Source: Hyphococcus luteus (lineage in GTDB: Bacteria; Pseudomonadota; Alphaproteobacteria; Caulobacterales; Parvularculaceae). From it: 64,000 nucleotides of DNA. Shown here piece after piece: positions 27,458 through 36,566 of this stretch; the first letter of the stretch is position 1; the number at the start of each line of letters is the position of its first letter. Where the stretch lies: assembly GCF_002943565.1 (NCBI RefSeq), contig NZ_PJCH01000015.1, forward strand, positions 1-64,000. The letters run 5' to 3'. The notes beneath the pieces were generated by a model. It searched no databases and was not told where the DNA came from. It was given only the letters and a program-made list of their open reading frames with translations. The position numbers were made by a program, and so were the translations under genes.

Positions 27458-28957
27458 ATGCTGCCTGCGCCGCGCGCCGACCTTAAAGCCAACACTTTCG
27501 CCTATGAGGTGACGCCGCTCGTCAAGCCCACGGGCTTTCGCGAATATGACGCCCGCTGGCTGTTCGAAAAGGAGATCAACCTGCTCGGCGTTCAGGCGCT
27601 CGGCATGGGACTCGGCACGCTGATCCGCGAAATGGGCAAGGAGCCCCGCATCGTCATCGGGCATGATTTCCGCAGCTATTCGGCCTCCATCAAGCAAGCG
27701 CTGATCGTCGGCCTGATGAGCGCCGGCGTCGAAGTGAACGATATCGGCCTCGCCCTCTCGCCGGTCGCTTATTTCGCGCAATTCGATCTCGACATCCCTT
27801 GCGTCGCCATGGTGACGGCGAGCCACAATGAAAATGGCTGGACCGGCGTCAAGATGGGCGCGGCGCGCCCCCTCACCTTCGGCCCCGATGAAATGGGCCG
27901 GCTGAAGGAAATCGTCCTGAAAGGCGAATACAAACCCTGCCCCGGCGGCGCCTATAAATATGTCGAAGGCATGCGCGAGCGTTACATCGCCGATCTCGCC
28001 GACAATGTTTCCTTCACGCGCAAGATGAAAGTCATCGCCGCCTGCGGCAACGGCACGGCGGGCGCCTTTGCGCCGGAAACGCTCGAACGCATGGGGCTTG
28101 AGGTGATCCCCATGGACGCCGAGCTCGACCATACCTTTCCGCATTACAATCCGAACCCGGAAGACATGCAGATGCTGCACGCCATGCAGAAAACGGTAAG
28201 AGAACAAGGCGCCGACGTCGCGCTCGGCTTCGACGGCGACGGCGACCGCTGCGGCGTTGTCGACGACGAGGGAGAAGAGATCTTCGCCGACAAGATCGGC
28301 GTGCTTCTCGCCCGCGACCTCTCTTCCCTGCATCCGGGCGCGCAATTCGTTGTCGACGTGAAATCGACGGGCCTTTTTGTCACCGATCCGGTGCTGCAGG
28401 AGAACGGCGCCAAGACCGTCTACTGGAAAACCGGCCATTCCTATATCAAGCGCAAGAGCCACGAACTGAACGCGCTCGCGGGGTTTGAGAAATCAGGCCA
28501 CTTCTTCTTCAATGCGCCCATCGGGCGCGGTTATGACGACGGCCTCGTCGCCGCCATCGCCCTCCTCCAGATGCTCGACCGCAACCCGGACAAAAAGCTT
28601 TCGGATTTGCGCAAGTCGCTGCCCATGACATGGTCGTCGCCGACCATGTCGCCTCATTGCGACGACGAAAAGAAATATGACGTCGTCGACAAAGTGGTGA
28701 AGGCCTTCGAAGAGCGCGCCAAATCCGGCGGGACGATCATCGGCCAGAAAATCCGGGATGTCGTCACCGTGAACGGCGTGCGGATCACGGCGGAGGACGG
28801 CACCTGGGGACTTATCCGCGCCTCATCCAACAAGCCCGAACTCGTCGTCGTGATCGAAAGCCCGACATCCGAGGAGAACATGAAAAAGATGTTCGAAGAG
28901 ATGGACGCCGAATTGAAAAAGCACCCGGAAGTCGGCGAATATAATCAGAAGATCTAG
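27458..28957 (+). CDS. Phosphomannomutase/phosphoglucomutase
   Basis: 499 residues, alpha-D-phosphohexomutase with four domains. Phosphoserine loop VTASHNENGWTG near residue 125, metal loop GFDGDGDRCGVVDDEG near 257, sugar-binding GFEKSGH near 345 and phosphate-binding RASSNKPELVVVIES near the C-terminus. It interconverts hexose 1- and 6-phosphates for polysaccharide precursors. The ATG at 27458 is preceded by CGGGGA and matches the family start; the longer frame to 27356 is not conserved-looking. Diverges from the nucleoside transporter and overlaps slyX's stop by 4 bp. Confidence 0.92.
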   Translation: MLPAPRADLKANTFAYEVTPLVKPTGFREYDARWLFEKEINLLGVQALGMGLGTLIREMGKEPRIVIGHDFRSYSASIKQALIVGLMSAGVEVNDIGLALSPVAYFAQFDLDIPCVAMVTASHNENGWTGVKMGAARPLTFGPDEMGRLKEIVLKGEYKPCPGGAYKYVEGMRERYIADLADNVSFTRKMKVIAACGNGTAGAFAPETLERMGLEVIPMDAELDHTFPHYNPNPEDMQMLHAMQKTVREQGADVALGFDGDGDRCGVVDDEGEEIFADKIGVLLARDLSSLHPGAQFVVDVKSTGLFVTDPVLQENGAKTVYWKTGHSYIKRKSHELNALAGFEKSGHFFFNAPIGRGYDDGLVAAIALLQMLDRNPDKKLSDLRKSLPMTWSSPTMSPHCDDEKKYDVVDKVVKAFEERAKSGGTIIGQKIRDVVTVNGVRITAEDGTWGLIRASSNKPELVVVIESPTSEENMKKMFEEMDAELKKHPEVGEYNQKI

Positions 28958-29172
28958 TAATGCGGCGGCGGCGGCTCGCGTTCGCCGCCCCGGGAAAAAT
29001 TGTCTTCCACGGCTTTCAATTCATCATTGAGACGCGAAACCTCCCGCTTGAAGCTTTCCAGCAGCTTCCACTGCTCGGTCACCGCCTGGGAGAGATCTTC
29101 GATCGTCTGCTCCTGAAAGGCGGAGCGTTCTTCAAGTTTTTCAAGACGTGCATTCAACGCATCATCGCTCAT
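28954..29172 (-). CDS. slyX: SlyX family coiled-coil protein
   Basis: 72 residues. One coiled coil (ARLEKLEERSAFQEQTIEDLSQAV then QWKLLESFKREVSRLNDELKAV) and the characteristic C-terminal PPPHY. Function unclear in the family. The ATG at 29172 matches the usual SlyX N-terminus (MSDDAL); 12 upstream codons are in frame but not needed. Confidence 0.88.
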   Translation of the reverse strand: MSDDALNARLEKLEERSAFQEQTIEDLSQAVTEQWKLLESFKREVSRLNDELKAVEDNFSRGGEREPPPPHY

Positions 29173-29257
29173 GGACGGACCTCGCATTCGCGCCTTCGGC
29201 GGGGCCACCGGATAGCGCTAAACCGCCGAAGTCACAACAATCGGCGCGCCTGCGCAG

Positions 29258-29289
29258 AAAAAAAGCGACCGGCAAGAAATGCCGGCCGC
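29258..29289 (-). terminator. Terminator of VPLPA-CTERM gene
   Basis: 10-bp stem GCGGCCGGCA / TGCCGGTCGC (one G-U pair) with a 5-nt loop and a TTTTTTT tail on the minus strand, 24 nt after the stop of the preceding minus-strand gene. Confidence 0.8.
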
Positions 29290-29312
29290 CGTTGCTCCCT
29301 CTTGTGAAACGC

Positions 29313-30137
29313 CTAAGCCTTCGTCTTGCGGCGGCGCAAAGCCGCGCCAAGCCCGGCGAGACCGAAGCCGAAAAGCGGCAGCGCCGCCGGCAGCGGCACT
29401 TCGGACACGCTGTCGCCAGTATATTCGCGCACGCTGAAATCAATCTGATAATCATCGCCATCGCGAGGCGCTCCCGGTCCAAATGACCCCAACCCGCCCA
29501 GCACTTGCAGCCGGTTTTCAAACTCCCAGAAACCACTCCAGGCCGTATTGCCGATGCGCGGCCCAAAAGGGGAACCGCCGCCCGCAACAACAAGATCCGC
29601 CGCCGTCGGCAACGCTTCCGAGTCAATCACCGTATTGTCGACCATTGTAAAATGCATGCGGAAATCCCGGAAGAACAAATCGCCATAGACGGGATCCCCG
29701 GTGTCAAGAAACGGCGTAATGTCCCCAGCAGGGATCGTTCCGTTGCGCGTGCCGCTCGGATAATTGACCTGATCGTCGAATATGCGGAAAGCCATGTTGT
29801 CATACGCTCCGCCGTTGGCGACCTGAATCTGACCGAAATTACCGGAGACCGAACCGCTATAGGTCTCGACGCCGCCCCGTTCCAGCGCGAAGCCGAAATA
29901 GGTGACGGCGTTTTTGTAGAGGGTGCCGCCGCCGAACGCTTCCGGGCTCCCCGCCTCTGTGTCGTAACGCACGGTGAGCATCGCCGTGTCGCCCGGCGCC
30001 ATGTAAGGATGAACCGTCGTATGCGTCGTCCCGTTGATCGACGTCGTCATCTTCAACTCAACGATCGACGCATGCGCAGCGCCGCTAAGAGCGGCGACGC
30101 CAAGCGCCCCCACCAGACAAAATGTTGAAATTTTCAC
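29313..30137 (-). CDS. Exported VPLPA-CTERM sorting-domain protein
   Basis: 274 residues from a GTG start with AAAAGGGG 7 nt upstream. N-terminal signal peptide (KISTFCLVGALGVAALSGAAHA), a beta-rich body of about 220 residues with no recognised domain, and a C-terminal sorting tripartite signal: EVPLPAALPLFGFGL, a hydrophobic helix, then ALRRRK. VPLPA-CTERM proteins are anchored or processed by an exosortase-type system, usually in exopolysaccharide-forming bacteria. No exosortase is in the window. Confidence 0.82.
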   Translation of the reverse strand: MKISTFCLVGALGVAALSGAAHASIVELKMTTSINGTTHTTVHPYMAPGDTAMLTVRYDTEAGSPEAFGGGTLYKNAVTYFGFALERGGVETYSGSVSGNFGQIQVANGGAYDNMAFRIFDDQVNYPSGTRNGTIPAGDITPFLDTGDPVYGDLFFRDFRMHFTMVDNTVIDSEALPTAADLVVAGGGSPFGPRIGNTAWSGFWEFENRLQVLGGLGSFGPGAPRDGDDYQIDFSVREYTGDSVSEVPLPAALPLFGFGLAGLGAALRRRKTKA

Positions 30138-30389
30138 GCAAAAACCCCTTTTGCTCAATTACGCTACAAGCGGGGCTTAAGAAGCCTGTCAGCTCGCCAG
30201 CCGTCAGGCGCGCAAGCTTTCACTGGGCCCCGCACATAAAACAATGCTCGCATTAACCGGGGAAGCCGTCTTGTATATTTTCGACATAGGTTGCGACGGG
30301 GAACAACGCCGCAACCCTGACTCTTTATGCGCAAAGGCTGCGCCCTGAAAACGCGGACAACCTTGTGCTGTCCCGCGTCCCTGCCGCGC

Positions 30390-31106
30390 TTACGGCGCCG
30401 CCCAGACGATCCAGGTTCCCGAAAGCGCGACCGCTGTCGCCGCTGCAACCGCAGCGAGAATGCCGACCGCCGCCAGCCGCGGCCCGTGCAAGCGCGTCCA
30501 TAGAAGAATTCCAGACAGACTCATAAACACCATGGCGCCCGCCATTGTATCCATGATCAGGATAAAGAGCTTGCCCACGCCGGCGACCTTGTGAAGGTCG
30601 ATCAGTCCTTTGAGCAGGCTGGCGTTGCTGCGCGTCACTTTCACCCGGTTTGCGCCGACCTCATACTCGCCGGTGATCGTCGCATTCGGCCCGCGAAACG
30701 TCACGCTGTGCGTCGCCGGCTGCTCCGCCTGGCGGCCGCCAAAAGAGACGGGACCGGCGGGACGGCCCCGGCCGCGGGACGGTTCCGCGCCGATCGAAAA
30801 CTCGCGCTGCATCCATGCGACCAGATCCGCCTCGCCGGCGATTAGTCCGGGATCGACCGGCACGCTCAGCGAGGCGACTTCCCGCACGACGCCGCCTTCG
30901 ATATGCATCACCGCAGTCCGGTGATTGAGATAAAAGCCGGTGAGCCCCAGGCAGAAAAAGAACAGAGCGCCGTAAAAGCCGGTCCAAGCGTGACCGCGCC
31001 GTAGCCAGGTGAGAACCGTTTTCGTTTGCAGGTTTTTCGGGATGAACAAATAGCCGCCGGCGCGCCGGACCGGTTTTTGTTGTTTCTGCAACTCAGTTTC
31101 ACCCAT
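30390..31106 (-). CDS. PepSY-associated membrane protein
   Basis: 238 residues. Membrane segments at about 43-62 (FYGALFFFCLGLTGFYLNHRT), about 177-200 (LFILIMDTMAGAMVFMSLSGILL) and about 212-232; the periplasmic loop between the first and second is 110 residues. WLRRGHAWTGFYGALF and LHKVAGVGKLFILIMDT are the PepSY-TM signatures seen in proteins that accompany TonB siderophore or metal receptors, some acting as ferric reductases. It lies just downstream of the OprC-like receptor on the same strand. Confidence 0.75.
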   Translation of the reverse strand: MGETELQKQQKPVRRAGGYLFIPKNLQTKTVLTWLRRGHAWTGFYGALFFFCLGLTGFYLNHRTAVMHIEGGVVREVASLSVPVDPGLIAGEADLVAWMQREFSIGAEPSRGRGRPAGPVSFGGRQAEQPATHSVTFRGPNATITGEYEVGANRVKVTRSNASLLKGLIDLHKVAGVGKLFILIMDTMAGAMVFMSLSGILLWTRLHGPRLAAVGILAAVAAATAVALSGTWIVWAAP

Positions 31107-31207
31107 TTTCCGTCTCCGCCATATTAAACGTCAGCACAGAGCTTTTAACGGCTGACGCGTGTGATTCCTGCGGTGGGATTGGAAGACAAAACGTCACATG
31201 GGCGACT

Positions 31208-31242
31208 GGAAGACCGGCCGGTCTCATGCCGGCCGGTCTTCC
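31208..31242 (-). terminator. Strong hairpin downstream of OprC-like receptor
   Basis: Perfect 14-bp stem GGAAGACCGGCCGG / CCGGCCGGTCTTCC with a 7-nt loop, starting 6 nt after the receptor stop. No T tract follows on the minus strand, so it may be a 3' stabilising stem that lowers PepSY-gene read-through rather than a full terminator. Confidence 0.55.
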
Positions 31243-31248
31243 CTGTTT

Positions 31249-33345
31249 TCAGCGCGTCATGTGAATGCGCACAAAGGCGCCCCGGCCATTGCCCGGAATG
31301 CGCTCGCCGATGGCGACGTCCGAGCCTGCGACGCGGTTATAGCCGGCGAGATGCTGGCGATAGTCCTTGTCGAAAAGATTGGTGACGCCGGCGGAAAGCG
31401 AAACCCCGTCAGCGAGGTCGATCTCGCCGGTGAGATTGAGGAGCGCATAGCCGTCCGTCGCCTGTTCGCTGTTCGTCGCCGAGACCTTGTTCTGATCCGC
31501 GATCAGTACGGTTTCGGCGCTGACAGACCAGATCGCCTGTTCGTAAGTCGCCGCCAGCGACGCGTGCGGCGGCGCGATGCGGTAGAGATTGTCGTCAATG
31601 TCCCGGCGTTTGCCGCGCACATAGGAAACCACGCCGTCGAGACGGAAATGATCGGTGAGCACGACCCCGCCATCCATGTCGACGCCGTAAAGCTCCGCAT
31701 CCACATTGGCAAAACGCAAAGGCGTTGCATCGCCGTTCATGGAAGCGACCATCTCTTGGGGCGTGTCAATGACGCCGACCGTGTCATCGAGAGGAACGCC
31801 CTGAACATAATAGTCGATGCGGCGGTAAAAGACCGTGGGCCTCAGATAAAAGCGTTCGCCGCGCAGATCGGCGCCGGCTTCCGTGATCCAGGCTGTCTCC
31901 GCTTTAAGGCCGAGATCGCCCACATAGACATTGCCGTCGGCGAGCCCGCCGCTCGCCGGCGTCGGCAGCCAGGAAAAGCGCTCTACATAACCCGGCGCGC
32001 GGGCCTTGCGGGCGAGCGTGAAGCGCCAAGAAACGCCGTGCGCTTCTTCGGTCCACAACCGCATGACGCCGTCGACCGTTGTCTTCTCCCAGTTGCGGTC
32101 AGCAGCGTTGAAGGCATTGGCGAGCATGGCCGGCATCATCGGCAAAGCCGGGCCGAGACTCGCTTCGCCGGCGCTCGCATCGTGCCTGTCGGCCCGAACC
32201 CCGAGCTCGGCGTTGAGCCAGCCGGACGCCCCGGTCCATTCCGCAAAGACGCCCTTGCGCTGCATCTGAACATCAGGAAGCGAATTGATGAAGAAATTCG
32301 CATTGTTCGGATTGGTGATGGTCACATCCTTGTCGGCGTCTTCCATGTCGACACCGAGTCTGAGATCGCCGCCTGCGGCCGGAACGACGAAGGCGAGCTT
32401 CCCGTGAAGCGTGCGCGCCGCCGCCAGGGTTTCGCGATAGCGCATCGGGTCGGGCGGCGTCGGACGCAGATCGAAATTGTTCATGGCGTGATCCACATCG
32501 GCGATGGAGAACGCGCTTTCGATTTTGATCCCGCCGAGATCGCCGTTCCATGTCGCGCGCGCGAAGTCCGTTTCGAAGAAGCGAATGTCCATAGGGAACG
32601 GCGGGTTTCCGGTGGGCCCGGTTTTCTGCCGGCGCAGGTCGATCCCGAATTCCTGATCGCCGAGTTTGACTCCGGCCGATGCGCCATAGACCGCGCGCTT
32701 GTGCGAAGACGATCCGATAACGCCGCCGGGAAACTGCACGTCATCGCCCTTTTCGTAAGAGCCAAGGATGTTGACGCGATAGGTTTCGTTCGACGCGCCC
32801 GCGACCCCGCCGACGGCGTAGCTTTCGCCGACCGTGCGGCCCAATGCAGTGACGTCGTAGCCGAGCCTCGCCTCGGAACTGTCGGTGAAATCGATGCGCT
32901 TGAATTCGGCGTTGACGCCGCCGGCAAGGCCCGGTCCGTTGCGCACCGGGCTGACGCCGCGGTCGACGACGATCAGGCCGACCAGCGGCGCCGGCGCGTA
33001 ATGCAGCGGCGGATCCATCATATTCGGCCCGCCCGATGCGAAATTCTGGCCGTCAACCCGGATATTAAGCCGGTCGCCGTAAAGGCCTCGATACTGCACC
33101 TGGCCCGAGAGCGCGCCGTTGTCGATCGCCGCGGCGCCCGGCAGGCGCGCGATAATGCCCGCCGCATCGGGGCCTGCGTCCGGCGTGAAGTCCGGGGCGG
33201 TTTCGTTGACCGTCATGCGACTGCGGGATTTGCCCGTCACCACAATGACGTCTTCGAGGGCGGAAGAAGAGGTTTGCGCGTAAGCCGCCGCTCCATGGGC
33301 CAGCGCGCCCGCGAGACTCGCGGACAGTAAAAGAGAGGGTTTCAT
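31249..33345 (-). CDS. TonB-dependent copper-type receptor (OprC/NosA-like)
   Basis: 698 residues. Signal peptide of about 22 residues (ends AAYAQ), TonB-box region EDVIVVTGKSRSRM, then a plug with YRGLYGDRLNIRVDGQNF and GGPNMMDPPLHYAP. The MDPP stretch at this place is characteristic of the copper receptors OprC and NosA. The barrel ends VRIHMTR, which lacks the usual terminal aromatic residue. ATG at 33345 has GGAGTG ahead; the frame is open much further upstream without coding character. Flanked by DUF2946 and PepSY genes, a common copper-uptake arrangement. Confidence 0.85.
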   Translation of the reverse strand: MKPSLLLSASLAGALAHGAAAYAQTSSSALEDVIVVTGKSRSRMTVNETAPDFTPDAGPDAAGIIARLPGAAAIDNGALSGQVQYRGLYGDRLNIRVDGQNFASGGPNMMDPPLHYAPAPLVGLIVVDRGVSPVRNGPGLAGGVNAEFKRIDFTDSSEARLGYDVTALGRTVGESYAVGGVAGASNETYRVNILGSYEKGDDVQFPGGVIGSSSHKRAVYGASAGVKLGDQEFGIDLRRQKTGPTGNPPFPMDIRFFETDFARATWNGDLGGIKIESAFSIADVDHAMNNFDLRPTPPDPMRYRETLAAARTLHGKLAFVVPAAGGDLRLGVDMEDADKDVTITNPNNANFFINSLPDVQMQRKGVFAEWTGASGWLNAELGVRADRHDASAGEASLGPALPMMPAMLANAFNAADRNWEKTTVDGVMRLWTEEAHGVSWRFTLARKARAPGYVERFSWLPTPASGGLADGNVYVGDLGLKAETAWITEAGADLRGERFYLRPTVFYRRIDYYVQGVPLDDTVGVIDTPQEMVASMNGDATPLRFANVDAELYGVDMDGGVVLTDHFRLDGVVSYVRGKRRDIDDNLYRIAPPHASLAATYEQAIWSVSAETVLIADQNKVSATNSEQATDGYALLNLTGEIDLADGVSLSAGVTNLFDKDYRQHLAGYNRVAGSDVAIGERIPGNGRGAFVRIHMTR

Positions 33346-33416
33346 CAATGCACTCCGTCGCGCGCCCGCAGCATGGCGGGAGCGCCAGTCTGATCTAAAA
33401 ACAAAAAGTCGGGTGA

Positions 33417-33827
33417 TCAGGCGCGGAAGGGAGGCGCGCGGGACGGCGGCGGCGCGGACGCGCTTTGGCTGTAATGGTCCTGCGATGAAACGCGCCAGCC
33501 GTCGAAACGTGCATAAAAGGTTGCAACGACGAGGTCGACGGCTTGTCCGCCCGGCGTGTAATGCAGGCTGAACGATGCAAACGGGCACTGGCCGGCGTCA
33601 TTGCTCGCCGGCGCCGGCGCGCCGTCATGATCGGTGATGTCGCCGGTTTCGGGGTCAAGATAAGCGGCATAAACGCCGTCTCCCGACCCTGTGCAGATGG
33701 TGATCGCGATGCGGCCCGTCTCGGGATCGGCGCCGAACATATAGCCGGCCGGCACGACGGCGCGCAGCGCCGCCGCAAGGAACGCCGCAAAAAGGAACAG
33801 CCGCACAGCCGCATTGCCGCGCGTCAT
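33417..33827 (-). CDS. DUF2946-type exported protein
   Basis: 136 residues. An N-terminal hydrophobic segment (FLFAAFLAAALRAVVPAGYMFG) and a single cysteine pair spaced far apart (TICTG, QCPFAS), as in DUF2946 proteins, which sit beside copper-related receptors. ATG at 33827 has AAGG 8 nt upstream. It lies 71 bp upstream of the receptor on the same strand, so probably first gene of that operon. Role unknown; perhaps periplasmic metal handling. Confidence 0.7.
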   Translation of the reverse strand: MTRGNAAVRLFLFAAFLAAALRAVVPAGYMFGADPETGRIAITICTGSGDGVYAAYLDPETGDITDHDGAPAPASNDAGQCPFASFSLHYTPGGQAVDLVVATFYARFDGWRVSSQDHYSQSASAPPPSRAPPFRA

Positions 33828-33942
33828 GGCGCGGCCTTCGGTCGATGAGCGGCGTTCGACAAACATGAAACGGATCGCATCCTTACGAAAACGGCGGCAC
33901 CATAGCGCGCGCCGCCCGCAAGGCCACTCGCAAAAGTTAGGG

Positions 33943-34641
33943 CTATTCGCCGCGTTTAAGGGCCTGCAAAGGCGTGCGATCGGCGATCCATTGGTCAAGC
34001 GCCGCCCGGTCGGGAACGCCGATGCGGCCGTAACCGAGAACGATCAGCCTCTCGTCTTGCAGTCCCGACAGCGCCTTGCCGATGGAGACCCGAGAGACGC
34101 CGAGGGTGAAGGCGAGATCGGACTGGCTGCATTCCACTTCTTCGGCGTTTTTGGCGGAACGGGCCATGCCGGCGATCATTTTTGCAGTCCGCACGAGCAA
34201 AGGCAGCCGCCGGACATCGTCTAAAAACTCAAGCACCGCATAAAGCCGCTGGGTGGTCGCTTCGAGCATGAGCCGCGCCAGCGCCGGCTCTTCATCGAAA
34301 ATCCGGTCGAAGCGGGGCTTGGAGATCTGCTCCACTCTGGTTTCGCCCACCGCAATGGCGTCATAAGCGCGCGGCAGATGCGCGAACAGGATCGCTTCGC
34401 CGAAACAATGGCCGGGCCCGAGGATCGAGGTCGTGATATAAGACCCGTCCGCCCCCGGAATGGCGAAACGCACCGCGCCCGACTGGATGATGGAAAGCCC
34501 CGGCTTGTCATCGCCGCGCGAATGGATGGTCTCGCCGTCGTCGTAGTCGACCGGCGTCGCCGCCGCGCTGAGCCGCGCCGCCAGCCCTTCCGGCAAGAGG
34601 GAAAGAAGCGGCCGGCTGTCGAAATCGAGCAAATCCGCCAT
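33943..34641 (-). CDS. Crp/Fnr-family transcriptional regulator
   Basis: 232 residues. Cyclic-nucleotide-binding-like beta roll at about 15-125 (GPGHCFGEAILF), a long dimer helix, and a C-terminal winged HTH (ECSQSDLAFTLGVSRVSIGKALSGLQDERLIVLGYGRIGV). There are no N-terminal cysteines for an iron-sulfur cluster, and the phosphate-binding arginine of true cAMP receptors is not obvious. A perfect palindrome overlaps its promoter. Confidence 0.85.
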   Translation of the reverse strand: MADLLDFDSRPLLSLLPEGLAARLSAAATPVDYDDGETIHSRGDDKPGLSIIQSGAVRFAIPGADGSYITTSILGPGHCFGEAILFAHLPRAYDAIAVGETRVEQISKPRFDRIFDEEPALARLMLEATTQRLYAVLEFLDDVRRLPLLVRTAKMIAGMARSAKNAEEVECSQSDLAFTLGVSRVSIGKALSGLQDERLIVLGYGRIGVPDRAALDQWIADRTPLQALKRGE

Positions 34642-34649
34642 ATATTCAA

Positions 34650-34669
34650 AATGCTAAATTTTTAGCATT
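34650..34669. promoter_or_regulatory. Palindromic operator between crp/fnr gene and hydroxylase gene
   Basis: Perfect 9-bp arms AATGCTAAA / TTTAGCATT separated by TT. It starts 8 bp upstream of the regulator's ATG and 78 bp upstream of the divergent hydroxylase. Position and symmetry suit a repressor or autoregulatory site for the adjacent Crp/Fnr protein. It is neither the CRP (TGTGA-N6-TCACA) nor the FNR (TTGAT-N4-ATCAA) consensus. Confidence 0.6.
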
Positions 34670-34746
34670 CTGACCCGCCCGCCAATGGTAATCAAGAGGC
34701 AAGACGCCGAAAAACCGGCGCGCGGGAGAAACAGGGAGCGCACCAC

Positions 34747-35577
34747 ATGAAACCGGAAATGATCGCCATCCTCGGCATTCTGGCGACCTTCGCCATGCTG
34801 GAAATCATCTACACCAACTTTTTCCGCAAGCCGGGCCAGACGCGCCAGGACGTGATCGTCGAATCCGTCAGCATCCTGACATTAATCTTAGTGACGCAGC
34901 CGCTGGCGCTGCTCGGGGGCGCGACGGTGGCGCATTTCATCGCGCCGGGCGCACAAGACTCTCTCGCGCATATTCCGGTCATCGCCGGGATCGCGCTGTT
35001 CCTGATCTTCGACGACATGATGCAATATTGGTGGCACCGCGCCTCGCACAGCCTGCCCTGGCTCTACAAGCTGCACCGCCCGCATCACAATGGCGAATAT
35101 CTGTCGATCCGCGTCGTCTATCGCAACAACATTTTCTACTACCTTCTCATGCCCGGCCTGTGGTTCTCCGGCGCCCTTGTCTATCTCGGGCTTGGCTGGA
35201 TCTATGCAGGCTACATCGTCGTCAAAATGGCGGTGATTGTCGGAGCCCATTCCGACGTTCGCTGGGACGAGCAACTTTACAAGGTAAAATGGCTCTCCCC
35301 AGTGATGTGGGTCGTCGAGCGTCTGATCTCCACGCCGGCGACCCACAGCGCCCATCATGGCAAGCACCAGGCCGACGGTGTGACGAACTACAAGGGCAAT
35401 TACGGCAATCTTCTGTTCTTCTGGGACGTCCTCTTCGGGACGGCGAAAATCACGCGCCGCTATCCCGAGCTGTTTGGCGTCGAAAACCTGCCAGACACCA
35501 GCGCCGGCGAGCAGCTTTTATGGCCGCTGATCCGCACGAAAGAAGCAAAAGCGCCGTCGATCGCACCCGCTGAATAA
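34747..35577 (+). CDS. Sterol desaturase / fatty acid hydroxylase family protein
   Basis: 276 residues, membrane di-iron enzyme. The histidine boxes are WWHRASH near residue 97, HRPHHNGE near 112 and HSAHHGKH near 198, with four or more hydrophobic segments. ATG is preceded by AGGGAG. It would hydroxylate or desaturate a lipid. Divergent from the Crp/Fnr gene across a palindromic site, so it is the likely regulatory target; substrate unknown. Confidence 0.88.
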   Translation: MKPEMIAILGILATFAMLEIIYTNFFRKPGQTRQDVIVESVSILTLILVTQPLALLGGATVAHFIAPGAQDSLAHIPVIAGIALFLIFDDMMQYWWHRASHSLPWLYKLHRPHHNGEYLSIRVVYRNNIFYYLLMPGLWFSGALVYLGLGWIYAGYIVVKMAVIVGAHSDVRWDEQLYKVKWLSPVMWVVERLISTPATHSAHHGKHQADGVTNYKGNYGNLLFFWDVLFGTAKITRRYPELFGVENLPDTSAGEQLLWPLIRTKEAKAPSIAPAE

Positions 35578-35588
35578 GCTGCCGAAAA

Positions 35589-36566
35589 TCAGTAGCGCGC
35601 CAGCGCCGAGCCCCAGGCGAGCCCGCCGCCGAGCGCAGCGAAGACAAGCAACTGACCACGTTTGATGCGCCCGTCGCGAATCCCGGCGTCGAGCGCCAGC
35701 GGGATCGAGGCGGACGAGGTGTTGGCGTGCTTGTCGATGGTGACGATCACCTTGCTGTCGTCGAGTTCAAGTTTCTTGCCGCAGGATTCAATGATCCGGA
35801 TATTCGCCTGATGGGGAACGAACCAATCGATTTCATGCCGGCTCACTTTCGCGAGCTCGGTCACCTCGAAGACGGCGTTTGAAATCTGTTCCACCGCGTT
35901 GCGGAAGACTTCCTTGCCGTTCATGCGCACCTTGCCGACCGTGCCTGTCGTCGACGGTCCGCCATCGGCGTAAAGATGTTTCGCCAGCCGGCCGTCGGAG
36001 GAGAGATAAGTGGCGAGAACGCCACGCGGTTCGCGCGCGGTCTGCGGCGCTTCGCCGGAGAGCACCACCGCCCCGGCGCCGTCGCCAAACAGAACGCAGG
36101 TCGCCCGGTCCTCCCAGTCGAGAAAACAGGACAACTTCTCCGCGCCGATGATGAGGGCGTGTTTCACCTTCCCCATCTGGATGAAATCATGGGCGATGTT
36201 GACGGCGTAAAGAAAGCCCGCGCAAGCGGCGGACACGTCGAAGGCGATGCCCGGCGGCGCGCCGATCTTGTCCTGCACATAGACCGCAACGGAGGGAAAG
36301 GTTCTGTCCGGCGTCACCGTGGCGACGATGATGAGATCGATGTCGCGGGGTTTCAGCCCCGCCTGATCGAGGGCGCTCCAGGCGGCGGCGGTCGCCAAAT
36401 CTGAGGCGGCTTCGTCGTCGGCGGCGAAATGGCGCTGGGCGATGCCGCTGCGACTCTGGATCCATTCATCAGAAGTGTCGACGATCTTGGCGAGGTCGTC
36501 ATTGGTGACCACCCGCTCGGGCAGATAAGACCCCACCCCGGAAATAATGGTTTCGACTGCCGCCAT
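35589..36566 (-). CDS. fabH: Beta-ketoacyl-ACP synthase III
   Basis: 325 residues, thiolase fold. Catalytic Cys115 (VSAACAGF), His252 (VPHQANIRI) and Asn282 (DKHANTSSAS) are all present with family spacing. It condenses acetyl-CoA with malonyl-ACP to start fatty-acid synthesis. GGGAGGGAAC lies directly ahead of the ATG. plsX and himA, its usual neighbours in alphaproteobacteria, are not adjacent, so this may be a relocated or second fabH. Confidence 0.93.
   Translation of the reverse strand: MAAVETIISGVGSYLPERVVTNDDLAKIVDTSDEWIQSRSGIAQRHFAADDEAASDLATAAAWSALDQAGLKPRDIDLIIVATVTPDRTFPSVAVYVQDKIGAPPGIAFDVSAACAGFLYAVNIAHDFIQMGKVKHALIIGAEKLSCFLDWEDRATCVLFGDGAGAVVLSGEAPQTAREPRGVLATYLSSDGRLAKHLYADGGPSTTGTVGKVRMNGKEVFRNAVEQISNAVFEVTELAKVSRHEIDWFVPHQANIRIIESCGKKLELDDSKVIVTIDKHANTSSASIPLALDAGIRDGRIKRGQLLVFAALGGGLAWGSALARY

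Noticed and set aside
25882-27486. 534-codon plus-strand frame opposite the nucleoside transporter
   Set aside because: The translation is His/Arg/Glu-rich antisense of a membrane transporter with CNT motifs.
31198-33330. 710-codon plus-strand frame over the OprC-like receptor
   Set aside because: The minus strand holds a receptor with signal peptide, plug and copper-type MDPP motif; the plus frame is Arg/Ala-rich shadow.
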